A DNA stretch of 64,000 nt. Source: Gordionus sp. m RMFG-2023. Taxonomy: Eukaryota; Nematomorpha; Gordioida; Chordodea; Parachordodidae. The position numbers and the translations under genes were made by a program. Positions 48,971 to 60,239 of the stretch are shown piece after piece. The stretch covers positions 14,113,366-14,177,365 of the forward strand of contig NC_088777.1 of the NCBI RefSeq assembly GCF_954871325.1, given 5' to 3'. A model generated the notes under the pieces. The model made no database searches and was not told the origin of the DNA. It saw nothing but the letters and a program-made list of their open reading frames with translations. Each line of letters begins with the position of its first letter. The first letter of the stretch is position 1.

Positions 48971-50640
48971 TCAATCTAAAGGAATACAAAGCCTGGTTAG
49001 CTTGTGAGATTCTTCAGGAGATAATATATATGTTCGACTGGTGGGAGTAGAAGGATTGACCAGCGAGAGAATATGAGATTTAGGCAACACTAAAATATTA
49101 TCTTTCAGAAATTTAAATGAGGCTGAAGGTCCACAAGGGTGTAAAAATCGGATTTTTACTTCTTCATTTGTATCAATTTTATCGATTATATATCCTAACC
49201 TTTAAAATATAATTTTCTCATTTAAAAACGAAACTTGTTTTATATTATATTTTTTGGAATTTGAATATATTTTGGTTTTTAGTTTATTATCAATGGGAAT
49301 AATCCCGTGAATTTTTTGGGTATAATGTATGGGCAGTGCAGAATTAAATCTTTTACGAAGGGCTAATTCCTCTTCGATATATTCTTGATTGGATACATAT
49401 TCAAATTGAATATTAATATTTTCTTTAGCATAATTATATAATTCTAATGGGGTTAGGATTTGATTTTTATTTGGCCTTTGAAGATTAGCTCTGGCAACTA
49501 ATCTTTTGACAGTTCCTCCGATACCGTCACATGCATTTTTGCCGTGAGCAGTGACAAAGAAATGCCATTCGGCAGGAATATTAAAATCGTATTTATGAAG
49601 GCATATGTTCAGAAAATTTTTGCGATTCTTGTATTGAGACGCGGCTTCATCCGAAAAATATATTATTTTTTCTGGTTTAGAATTAAATTTGGCTGTGAAT
49701 TTAATGAATTTTTTTTGATAAAGGTGGACTGCACTAGTATTATGGCTTAATGATTCGGACAAAATAACAAAATTTATATTTTTTAATTCTTCTCCAGATT
49801 TATAATATGCTACAAATGGATGTATAGTGGCCTGCACATTGTTCCAATTAAATCCCTGAACTTCATCTTGTAAAATGAAGGAATAATTCTCACAATAATC
49901 TAAAATTGTTAAAAATTCCTCATCTTTTAAATTTTCTTTGGAATTCTTCAAAAATAAACTTTGTGTTTAGCTATAAACGAGTGATGGAGTAAAATTTGAA
50001 CTTTTTATAATAGATATTCGATGAAACCATCAATGGACTTTATAATAGTTTCAAGATTTGCTCTATCCACCGTGATTTATTGTTTAAACGTGACATATTC
50101 TATATGATTTCTCTGAAACAATTCGTATAATTGGCCCATAAGAGATTCTATACCAGAGCATTGATCACAATTTGTTAAATAACATTTTGGCTGAGATGGA
50201 TTACAAATAATTTGCGCCAAAAGATTGTTATAAGAATTTATACAGTAATCTTCTCCTGCTGTAATTTCAGCTATTACATTTATCATTAATTTCACATTCT
50301 GATGAATGGCGCAGACACAAACAGTGTGTGTGCCATCCAACTAAAATTCAGTTTTTTGGTCTAAGTTTGGCAAATTTAGAGAATCCAATTGATATACTTG
50401 GGTATTCTTCCTTAAACATCTTGAATATTTCTTTAAGATTATTTAATATAAATCTTTGCTGATTCTTTCTCGCCTTTAATAGATACACAATGTTTTATTC
50501 CAGGCATGAGTCGGCTTATTTCATCAGAACTATAATTTTGTTATTTTTATTGTTTAAAAAATTTTTCAAAATCTTTGAAATCTCTGGTTATTTTAATAAT
50601 GTAAGATAATGACAATTTCATAACATTCTTGGTCTTGATG
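48971..50640 (-). pseudogene. Transposase of an unnamed long-TIR family
   Basis: Minus-strand peptides, in order: 'SSDEISRLMPG' (about 50500), 'EEYPSISIGFSKFAKLRPK' (about 50390), then 'DGTHTVCVCAIHQNVKLM' and 'CYLTNCDQCSG' (50340-50077). From 49951 comes 'ILDYCENYSFILQDEVQGFNWNN', 'YFSDEAASQYKNRKNF' and 'HGKNACDGIGGTVKRL', ending in 'FLHPCGPSASFKF' and a TGA at 48971. I remember this protein as a repetitive 'uncharacterised' family in cnidarians, aphids and others. Asp in LDY and FSD may be two members of a DDE triad (inference). At least four in-frame stops (after 'KN', 'FKQ', 'EYLL' and 'KIIF') and one single-base frameshift near 49955 show it is dead. Confidence 0.8.
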
Positions 50641-50879
50641 GGTATGACTTAGTCTGGGGGGGGGGGGGGGGATAGGGGGTTGGGGGTAGGCCTGGTAATT
50701 AATGTGATTTTCGATTTTTCCCTTAATAATTTTCCTGCACCCCTTTAATCCTGCTTTTTTGTTAGTGTGCTAGTCCGATTTTTTAATTATTTTAATTTAC
50801 ATTGAAATATTAAAAAATTATTAAAATTTTTTATCCTGCGAATATCTCAGGGGAATAAGGTTTCAAAGTTATATAATCG

Positions 50880-51237
50880 AATTTTATGATATATTATACA
50901 TAAAATATTTTTAATCAATAAAAAAAATGAATTTTAACATATTAAAACTATTATATATAGCGCCATCTATTTTTTTAAAGTAATCGCAATATTTTTTTAA
51001 ATAAATATTTAGCCATGCTAATTGTTAAAGAAATTATTAAAAAAATAGTAAACGGATAATATTTCTTAAAAAAATTAAAAATCGGAGATCATCTCAGCTA
51101 ATATAGTTGCTAATGCGCTAAAATTTTGTTTATAATCTAATGGAAACATATATAACCAGTTAACAACTTTTTATCAAAATTGAAAGGGGTTGCCGAAAAT
51201 CTTGATTTTTTTGCTCATTTGACATGGAATGACCCTA
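50880..51237. repeat. Right terminal inverted repeat of the 48286 transposon
   Basis: This is the complement of the left arm, without the left arm's 220-bp extra block. A G homopolymer at about 50656-50669 lies just inside the element, next to this arm. Confidence 0.85.
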
Positions 51238-52904
51238 TATTAGGTTGTTGATATCAAAAATCTTCATAAAGAGAAACGGCTCGTCATTAAAAATTTATGC
51301 CGCAATCGAGCTCATTTAGAGATCGGATTTTTATTTTTGATCATTGATAAGAATTGAAATCAATTATGCAACATTATTCTAATAATAGCAGAAAGAAAAA
51401 CATGCTCAGAAATATATTTCCCTTGTTTTCAACAACGTGTGTTCAAAACTTTAATGATTTTAGATTTCATTTGTTGTTTAAAAACGTGGGTGTGAAAACC
51501 ATAATGATAGAGTTCAGTGGTTGTTCAACAACGTAGGTATGAAAACTATATGATTATACTTCATTAGTTTTCAACAATATGTGTGCGAAAAGAGATTATA
51601 TATTTAGCAATTTTAATCAAAGGATGTATAGAGGAGAAAAAAATAAATAGGTATTATATTTTGCTTTAAAGACGTGAGCGCCCAAAAGCATATAAAGTAG
51701 GGAAATGGAATTTTTTTTAAGGATATATTTATATTATGGGTATATATTTACCATTTTTTTAGATTCAAGATATTAAAGAAAATTTTAGATTTAGATTTAG
51801 ATTCAGCTTAAGACATGGTTGACAGATGTAAATTAGCTATAGGACAACTACCTGCACATGTTTCAAGAAGATATAGGCCTAGGCTTCATTGAGGGCAAAG
51901 GGGTGGTAGAATTTGATATAAATATATAATTTATTTAGCATATTTTGACTATATATTATTATTTTAAGATTTAATTTAGAGAAAAAAGTGAGCAAATATT
52001 TCGAAGCTAAGAAATTTAATAGAATATGCAAGAAATTAGATTAGAGGCGATAACCTTATACATTAAGACGAAATGGACATGATATATTTTATTGGCATAT
52101 TGAACTATGTAGTTTAAATTTGAGAATAAATTAAGAAAAAGTGATAAAATAGTTCATAAGTCATAAAGGGTTAAATAAATTATTTTAGTGAGAATAAAGA
52201 CAAAGTCGATATTTAGGAACTGTCGTAGAAGACCCAAAAGTCTAAAAGAGATATACGGTTACAAGAATTAGTGACCAAGAACTAATCAATAATAAGAGAG
52301 TTAAAAACGAGCTACGAGACATTCATGCTGCAATCGTTAATAGCTTACTAATATCGCCAATTGTTTACGGAAACTTTAGTCTAAAATACGAAAGTTGACG
52401 ATCATAGAGACCAGAATTCTTACAATCGTTAATAGCAGACAAATTATCGTCAAATGTTTACAGAGATAAAGGGTTAATACAAAAGAACGTTAGAAATAGG
52501 CGTCTAGCAAGAACAACTGGCCAATACTTTCAAGCTACAATCGTTAATCGTAAATAATTTATCTAGAGAATTCAAAACGCTTTAGAAGAAGCAAAGATGG
52601 TAAAGAAGGAATAGTATCAATCGATAATCGTTACTAGCAATCGTGGATCGTTTAAAAGCAAGAGTTAATCTGGTTCGTCAATTACTGATATCAAGAGCTA
52701 TAACAGAAGATAGGATCCCAGAATTTCAAGCTGTTATCAGATACAAACAATCCTTAGAAGTGAAGAATACTAGACAATGGACAACCATCGTTAGAACATT
52801 AAAGATCAAGCAGAATAGATTTGGTGGAGATACAAGATGAGTAAAGTCAAAATCAAAAGAAGTTGGTCATTCGCTAAGTGGTAAGTCTGACTTAAGTGGA
52901 AGGG
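51238..52904 (+). other. Internal region of the LTR fossil, 3' part
   Basis: It resumes with TTAGGTTGTTGATATC, which is also found (inverted) at 62985. It is non-coding, with scattered AATCGTTAATAGC-like words between 52260 and 52650. The 65-codon frame at 52643-52840 is part of this conserved internal sequence and is not a recognised protein. Confidence 0.7.
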
Positions 52905-53303
52905 TGTTGTGATTGTATTATTTTGATTAAAGATTTTGTGTATATAAATATTTACGGAAAATAATTTTTTTTTCTATAAAGTTGAATATTTAGAGTTCAT
53001 GTAAAATTTGAATATGTATATTGTTAATAATACGAGTATTATATTATGTAAATAATGATACTATATATATATATATATATATATGGTTTTAAAATATTCT
53101 TTCTTTTTTACTTTTATTTTATTTTTTTATACTTTTTCTTATATTAATTTTTTTTCTTTTATTTTTGGTTATGTTTTCACTTTATATTTAATTATAATTA
53201 ATTATTAGTAATTAATAAAGATTTAAATTTTATAGTTTAGTATTTAATTATATTTCTTTATATTTTTATTCTATTTTTTAGGTTCAAATTTCATTATTTG
53301 ACA
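52905..53303 (+). repeat. 3' LTR of the 47266 element
   Basis: It is homologous to the 5' LTR over its length but contains an expanded TA dinucleotide run (about 53065-53085) and other length differences. Confidence 0.85.
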
Positions 53304-53335
53304 GATTTTGATTAGCAAGTCATATTATTTATAAC

Positions 53336-54732
53336 CAGGGATGTGAACTCTTCTATAAAAAAAGGGTCCAGGTTCGGATAAATGAATAAAATTTTAAAAA
53401 AACCCAGGTCCAGGGCTCGGGTTCAGGGAACATAAAAATAATGACTCAAAATAAGATTTTTTTCATTCATTTATTATTATACTTCAATATACACATATTC
53501 ATAATTTACAAATGTAATTTATATTTTAAATGTTGTATTCAATCGCACAATCATAATATCTTCTAAAATATCATCCTTGAGATTTCCATGTAAATTAGAC
53601 AATATATTTTTCAAAGATGAAAATTCACATTCTACTCTTACCTAAAATAGATAATTACCTTTATAAAATTATTGTATTTGTATCGCCGGTACAGCCATGA
53701 AGATTCTAGATAAAATATATAATTATGGATATATTGAAGAATTTTCTTCCAGAATTTTAAAATATTTGTATATTCTCTTAACTTCTGATAACTTTTCTAT
53801 TAAAGATGCAATAGGCATTTTTTGATCCTCCTTTCTATCTGTTGATAATTTGATTTTTTTTTCTCTACCTAAAAGTAAAATTTCAAAATCATCAATGTTG
53901 CTATCATAATTATTATTATCACTACAACCAGTAGGTATTGTTGTAACCTCCAATATATTGTATATAATAATATTTGCATATGATAAATCCTTATGGTCTT
54001 TAGCCATCTGTTTTTGCTATTTGAGATCGAGGGTGTAAATATATAGAAGCATATACAACACTATTTTGCAAATATTGTTGCTCTTGAATTTTCATGTTTT
54101 CTAATATTTCATATAAAAAGGACCAAATTTTTCAAAGTCTAATCGGCATCTAATCCATATGCCATAAAAAACAAATAAACATAATTGTTCTGATTGTAAT
54201 CTTAATATTGTTATTTTTAAAGGAACTAATACACTAGAAGGTCCTTTTGGCACCATTCATCTTCCGACAAAATGACTTCACTCCTATAATAAAATCATTA
54301 CAGAAATCTTTCAAACTTAATAATCATTCTAGCATCATACAAATTGGATCAATGTGTTGCATTATCATTTAAATTAAAATATTATTACTTGTACTACAAA
54401 ATAATTCACTTTCAAAATAATCAACATATATCTATAACATAGCATATTAATAAATTACATAATTAAATATTATTACACTGGAAAATAATTTATGATATCA
54501 ATCTCTAAATAAAATGAAACCAGGAAGGAAGAAAACCCAAAAATAAAATAAATGATTTTACAAAAAAAGTTAATCAAATTTTAAAAAAATGATATTTTTT
54601 AAAAGAATATTTTTATTTTTAAAAATTTTTATGACACCTAGAACCCTTGTTTACTTCTAAAAAAGGTCCGGGCTCTGGTACAGCCAAAATACTATTGTTC
54701 ATGAGGGTTCAGGGGCCAGGTTCACATCCCTG
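53336..54732 (-). mobile_element. hAT-like element with CAGGGATGTGAAC ends
   Basis: Ends are CAGGGATGTGAAC and GTTCACATCCCTG. Both are followed inward by GGTCCAGG/CAGGTCC and GGGTTCAGG-like words, so the inverted repeat is about 60 bp and imperfect. Flanking 8-mers TTTATAAC and CTTATAAC match at 7 of 8. On the minus strand, 54007-53723 is open (94 codons, Lys/Glu-rich), and downstream at 53720-53530 a peptide 'RVECEFSSLKNILSNLHGNL' resembles the C-terminal region of some hAT transposases. The element lies only 33 bp from the LTR fossil and about 240 bp from the end of SMIM14. Confidence 0.8.
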
Positions 54733-54968
54733 CTTATAACTTCAAACATTGTTAAATACAGAAATAGGCATTTGAACTTAACAAAATTATAATGGCTGTA
54801 GCAAGTGTTGACCAGAAATAATAAATTTAGTGTCATTAGGAGGAAATTTAGAGAATTAAAAACACAATAAAAGATTCAGGTATACAACATGTTTCATGTC
54901 ATATTAATCCCCTTTTCATATAGTTATTCTTAATTTTAATTAACAATTTGCCACTTAGGAAATGCCTA

Positions 54969-55559
54969 TTAATGTAAGCTGGGGGCCTATTTAAACCCAT
55001 TAAATGAAAAATAGTTTTATAACCAATATTGCAAATAATTAAGAATAAGCAATATTGTAAATAATAAGTTAAGTAATCAGTGAAGGTTTCATGTAATAAT
55101 GGATAAGATAAAGTATAAAATTACTCTGTCATTATAATCATTGTCTTCATCGTGTGAAGTAGGTTTACCATTTCCAGTTCTAAGTGAGCTGGGCCGGAAA
55201 ACGTATAAAAGAATAGCTAGCACTAACCATAAACCAAAAATCATAAAGGTTGATGACATTTCAAAACCACCTTGTCCTCCTATCCTGTTTAAATTTGATC
55301 CAGGCACTAAATAAATGTAATTACACATGTAAATAAAATATATAACTATCTGTCAAGCATTCATTATCTGTGCAATAGTTTTGAGTTGATCGTAACTAAT
55401 GAATTTAAAAATATAATTTTGTATATACACCTTGCAAATTATTAGAATGTTATTAATTTGTTTAAAATAGTATAAGTTAGTTAAAATTACCAAACTAATT
55501 AGCCTTTGCATGGCCGATTCGTGGTTTATGCACTCACAAAAATCGAAATTATCACCCAT
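54969..55559 (-). CDS. SMIM14: SMIM14, small integral membrane protein, 4 exons
   Basis: Exons, in transcript order: 55559-55491, 55395-55347, 55306-55125 and 54986-54969. All junctions are GT-AG with matching phases, giving 105 residues against 99 in human. The protein starts 'MGDNFDFCEC', like human 'MAEGGFDPCEC', then 'HESAMQRLISL' (human 'HEHAMRRLINL'), 'YCTDNECL' (human 'YCTDTECL') and 'PGSN'. One membrane segment follows ('FMIFGLWLVLAILLYVF', about residues 58-74), then 'RPSSLR' and 'GKPTS', as in human. The conserved small cysteines (CEC, C-DNEC) are kept. SMIM14 is an ER membrane protein whose molecular role is poorly known. The last exon is only 18 nt ('APSLH', stop). If it is not used, reading on past 55125 gives an 11-residue tail to 55089 instead, and that end is less conserved. 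The 5' UTR and promoter are not defined. Confidence 0.9.
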
Positions 55560-56786
55560 CTATTTTAATTATTTAAGAATTATAATTGATAAATAAAATT
55601 TGACTACCTTTAGTAAAATCCAATTCTTTCGTTATTGTTCAATGTGTTGATTGGACTATAAAAAATTTTGTTTATTCATATTCAAAAAAAATTTTTCAAT
55701 AAGATTTCATCGGGCATCGGTCAAATAATTCTAAGACACGTTAAACTGGTGCTAACTTTTGATTCGATATCATCGAAATAATTTCATATTATATAGTAGT
55801 GTTTGTTGAGTTTTTTTTAAATACTAACCTCTACAATTATATTTATTTATTTTAAACGATTTCAATTAAAAGAGATTTATAATATAAATATTCATATCTC
55901 AGATAAAAAAATAACACAAACATTATTATTATTAATAATAATCAAAGTCATAATATAAAATTTATAATTATAAGAATTATGGCTCTATAAAAATTATTTC
56001 TTAAAAAGGAATGACAAATATTTCTTCGAAAGAATTTTTAAAAGAAGGAACTAAAAAAGAGAAAAGAAATTAAATATTTACTTAAAGGTGGGGATAAAGT
56101 TATATTGACAAACGGTTTCTGCAATTATCTTTCCCCGAGGTTTTAAATTAATTGGAAAGCCTGGCTCCCTAAAATTTCCAAGGTGTTGTAAGTTTAACAA
56201 TGGGTATGAAAATTATATTTTGAAGGTCAGTGTGTTTTTTAATGTTCCGGCGTGGGTCAAAGTAAAGTATGAATAATTTGATTCAGCTGAGAAATATTTA
56301 CAAGTGCAGTCCTAAAGGGGAAAGCTTTTAGACTAAAAGATTAAATATATAACATTTGATTATTTCGGATTATCAGAGGAGAACTTAAAGTTGGATAATA
56401 TAATGTCTATCTATATGACAGGATGTTTACTTGGTTCTATCACAACTCGAAGATCTATACCAAATCCTTAAAAATATGCCAGCTTTGTCACGATATTTTT
56501 ACATTGTTAATTACGAATTTTTTATTATAATGGTACTCCCTTCATTTTAAAAAGAATAACTTAAATTAATAATACTTTATCTACTACCAATTTTTAAAAT
56601 AATTGTGATTGTTAAAAAAGGTTATTTTTTAGAATATAAATTCAATTAAAAACCCCCTTATTTACGATTAATAATGAATACTGCCAAGTCAACATATAGC
56701 AATTTTCTAAATAACAACGTAATTTGCTAAATACCGACCAATATTTGTTAAAATGTAATAAGTCTCCCTTATTATCTACTAACATA
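55560..56786. other. Spacer upstream of SMIM14
   Basis: A G+C-richer block at 56090-56340 (CTTTCCCCGAGG, GTTCCGGCGTGG) could be promoter or an untranslated exon. No protein or RNA is recognised. Confidence 0.35.
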
Positions 56787-56815
56787 CTAGTAGATAGCCC
56801 GTCAAAAATGACGGG
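56787..56815 (-). mobile_element. Possible Helitron 3' end
   Basis: On the minus strand a perfect 7-bp hairpin with a 4-base loop (CCCGTCATTTTTGACGGG, 56815-56798) is followed 7 bases later by CTAG and then T. A short hairpin about ten bases before CTRR, next to T, is the classic Helitron terminus. The element body would lie at higher coordinates. I could not find its 5' TC end, so this is a terminal signature only. Confidence 0.45.
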
Positions 56816-57029
56816 GAATGAGAATATTTTTCGTTCTTCGATAGATGTTACCGCTTATTTATAAACAATATCCAATTTTTATTCTTTTTACCCCTTCTCC
56901 TTCAGGCCAAATCCAACCCTTTAAGACTAAGAGTGTGAGTCGAAATATATTTTAATTAACTTTTATTTGAGACCTATATCAAAATTTTTTATTAAAATAT
57001 TACTGATTACCTATGGCTAATATTTAATA

Positions 57030-57490
57030 TTAAAAAATTCCAAGCCAGGTCCAAGCCCACAATAATTCTGAAAAAATTTATCCAAGCCCGGTCCAAGAAT
57101 ATAAATTTTGGTAGTTCAGAACTAATATAAAATTTGTAAAAAATATAAATTTAAAAATGCAATCAGAATTAAAAATCTTCAATACCCTTGGATTTTCGAG
57201 ACCCGACCCAGGTCTGCGAAAAAAATTCTATATATTAAAAAATTATCAAGCTTCCAAGACCTTAATAATTTTGAAAATATTTATCAAGCCCAGCCCAAAA
57301 TAGTTTTGAAAATTTTTTATCAACCCTGGTCCAACCTATAATAATTTTAAAAACTTTTTCCCAAGCCAGACCCATAATAATTTGTAAAGATTTTCCCAAA
57401 CCAGATCCAAGCCCATATTAATTTTGAGGAATATTTTCCAAGCTCAGCCCAACTTCATAATAATTTCTAAAAAAATTTCCCATACCAGGA
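57030..57490. repeat. Degenerate ~37-bp minisatellite
   Basis: A CCAAGCCCAGCCCATAATAA-like unit followed by TTTTGAAAATTTTT repeats about ten times with heavy decay, including a partly inverted central portion. Confidence 0.6.
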
Positions 57491-57572
57491 GATAGTTAAA
57501 TTTCTAATTAATTTATCATCAAATGAAGAGGAAATCTCTGATTCACCAGACATTCTACAGGTTAGCTCCTAG

Positions 57573-58691
57573 CATAGGCGTAGCCAGAATTATCCTAAAA
57601 GGGGGGGGGGGATCGCTTTTGCCCGGCCTTTAGCCGGGTTACCTTAGTCTATATATAGTCATATAATATTTTTACAAGATAGCAAGTTTATTTTAATAAA
57701 AAAAATAATGGAACAAATATGAAATATATTTTTATTAGTTTATATAAAATATAATAAATTACTTGTATGTACATTAATACAAAAGCATGGTAATAATTTA
57801 TTCCAAACAAGTATAAGAAATTTATTTAGAAAAAGTAAGTAGACATATAATTGATATTCCTCTATATAGAATTAGTTACAAAATACTAGGTAAAATTCCA
57901 CTTTTACAGACATATTTGATAGTTAGAGAATTACAGTTAATATTTTAACAAATTTTACTAATCAATGCTTTTGATAATAAATATAGCAACAATTTACATT
58001 CAATTATTTAACGCCCTATTTATTTTAAATAAAATATTAAAAATTAATTTTCATATTAATCATCTGATGTCCTTATATTTTGTAGTTTCCTGTAAAATAT
58101 ATATTTCGCTATATTGGTAAAAATTACTTGATTGTCATATGATAATTGATAAAATAGATATACTGTAAATCTACGACATATAATATTCCACTGTTTGTAT
58201 TGTGCTTTAATTTTTTTATTTAATTTATGATTTAATTTTATCAATAGTTTTATAATTATATTTTACCTTTATTATGATAAATAAATTAAAATTACTCACT
58301 TTATTAAAAATTATATTTGATATATTATATTATTTAATAATTTTATGGATCTATTATTAATAATTATAATACATTTCACTTTTGTCTTAAGACTTATCTT
58401 TGGCTTATATTCCATTTCTTAAAAAGATTTTTGGTTACTTTTTTTTATATATAAATGCTTTTTTCCAAAAAATAAATTATGATGAATAGTTTTATAAAAA
58501 AAATATTAACTATTACATTTTTTCTTTCAAATTATTGTTTAAGATATATGCATACATTTTTAAGGGTCAGAGAGTGGGGGGGGGAGGACTATGGGGGATA
58601 TTTTTTATTAACTTAAAATGATATTCACAAAAAGAGTTAAATTTTTGAAAGGGGGGATTTCCCCTTGCCCCCCCCCCTGGCTATGCCTATG
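57573..58691. mobile_element. hAT-like non-autonomous element, CATAGGCGTAGCCAG ends
   Basis: Left end CATAGGCGTAGCCAG and right end CTGGCTATGCCTATG are inverted. Flanking 8-mers GCTCCTAG and GCTCTTAG match at 7 of 8. Both ends run into G/C homopolymers (about 57601-57611, 58577-58586 and 58667-58677). The interior is extremely A+T-rich with no transposase; the 62-codon minus frame at 58056-58244 is uninformative. Confidence 0.85.
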
Positions 58692-59373
58692 GCTCTTAGT
58701 ATAAATACAAAAAAACGTTAATATGTAATAGGAAAACTGAAAAACCCTGAGCACACCTCTTAATAGAGTATCACGACAAAATCAGGTCTTTCCTAATATT
58801 TTTATAAGAAATAACAAACCTGGTTTTATTGGAGATAACCCAAAAAATTAAGTTATGGAGAAAAATATTGATTAGAATTAGGTCCACTGCAACAACTCTA
58901 CAGATAAAATTGATTTTTTATAATGCTGAATAATTAATGTATTATTTGTTATCCGTGAAATAAAAATAATATTTTATCCTGTAAAAAAAATGATGTTGAT
59001 TTCTAGCCCTATTTAATATGCAGTCAATATATTTATTTCACGTTTTTATATATAAAAAGATGATTCTTATACTTTTTTGTAATATGATCAATTAAAATTA
59101 TATCTAAAAAATAAATTGTTATTTATTCCTTTGGCTTATTGTTGTTTTTCAGATAAATTTATTGTATATCTTGAATTTCCGAATTATCAAAGAATTTGAT
59201 AAGGGTCATATCTTTTTGTTAAGAAACAAAAAATGATATTTATTTAAATTAAAAATATGCCATTCAATATTAGTAAAACAATTTCATTTATTTATATATT
59301 TTTTAAAAAATGATGTGGAATAATTATTATAGGGGTATATCTGTTTAAATTTTGAGCAAATCCTTTTTAAGAC
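58692..59373. other. A+T-rich spacer
   Basis: No gene or repeat boundary was seen between the hAT-like element and the next LTR copy. Confidence 0.45.
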
Positions 59374-60200
59374 TGTAACATTTTATTGTTTTGAAAGGAT
59401 TGAGAGATTTAAATCGTTGTCAAATAAGAAAGGTTAAAATACATGATACTAAATCAGACTAATATCCTCGTTAGAACTAAACTGATACTAAATCAGACTA
59501 ATATCCTCGATTATATATATTTTTCTATAATATTCGTCAAATCAGAAAAGTTAGAACTAAAATGATACTAAATCTTTATTAAATAATAAGTTAAAAATAT
59601 AATCAAACTAAATTAATTAAAAAAAATTAAAATAATCAAAAATTAAAATTAAAATTAATTTCGTAAAATCATGATCTGTCCTTATACAAATATCCTCGAA
59701 TATATATATACTTTTCTATAATTCATTTACATAATGTTTTACAAACAAACTGAAAAAAATCTTGAACTTTCTTTAATTTGAATAATCATTCTTTTTTATT
59801 CCTCTTTCTTTAAATCATTTGCATTCGAAATTTAATTCTTTTTTCTTGATTAGATTTGAATATCCTTCGGCTTAATTTGGTTTAACAATTACAACACCCT
59901 TCCACTTAGATTAGTCCCACCATTCTGCGAGTAAGGCATGGTTCCCGATACATTCTTCTAGCTCCTTTAATTATATCTCGTTTTACTCCCACATTATCCT
60001 AGTCTTTGCTTGTTTCTAACGGTTTCTAGTAACTAATGACGGTAAACCACTGCCGATAATTTGTCTGCGAGTAACGATGGTTTCCACGACTTCTTGTTCG
60101 ATTTTTTATCTTATACTAAATTTTTGATAAGCAATTGGCTATAATTTGTCAACGATTAACGATAGCATCCTGGTCTTCTTGTCATCTCTTATACGCATAA
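59374..60200 (-). mobile_element. LTR-element fossil, copy 2 (LTR plus 3' internal end)
   Basis: This is an LTR in minus orientation (59374-59896; minus-strand start TGTTGTAATTG, end TGTTACA). It is preceded on its own strand by the AAGTGGAAGGG polypurine stretch and about 300 bases of the family's internal region. The same internal words (AACGATGGTTTCCACGAC as seen on the plus strand) occur in copy 3. The rest of the element is not present on this side; beyond 60200 a pyrimidine tract begins. It is a fossil and partial. Confidence 0.8.
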
Positions 60201-60239
60201 TATATATACCTTATTTTATATTTATTTTTAGCATCATTT

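Larger units (their letters stand above)
48286..51237 (-). mobile_element. 2.95-kb DNA transposon with long inverted repeats
   Basis: The ends are inverted copies beginning TAGGGTCATTCCATGTCAAA. TA, or TATA depending on where the end is placed, flanks both sides. Inverted arms reach about 48870 on the left and about 50880 on the right, including the matched block AAATAGATGGCGCTATATAT. The left arm contains about 220 extra bases (48424-48645) that the right arm lacks. The interior encodes a decayed transposase on the minus strand. It interrupts the LTR fossil: the bases at its two sides join into sequence found uninterrupted in the relative at 62890-62990. Confidence 0.9.
47266..53303 (+). mobile_element. 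LTR-element fossil, no recognisable gag-pol
   Basis: Two direct long terminal repeats (47266-47626 and 52905-53303) begin TGTTGTGATTG and end TTATTTGACA, with TG...CA boundaries. A 5-bp target duplication GATTT lies at 47261-47265 and 53304-53308. A polypurine stretch AAGTGGAAGGG lies just before the 3' LTR. The interior has no coding region I can assign to gag, pol or env, so it looks like a large non-autonomous derivative. Related LTRs lie at 59374, 62122 and 63223. Without the 2.95-kb transposon inserted at 48286 the element is about 3.1 kb. The two LTRs differ by substitutions and indels, so it is not recent. Confidence 0.85.

Noticed and set aside
52643-52840. 65-codon plus-strand frame inside the LTR fossil
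   Set aside because: Part of the conserved non-coding internal sequence; not like gag, pol or env.
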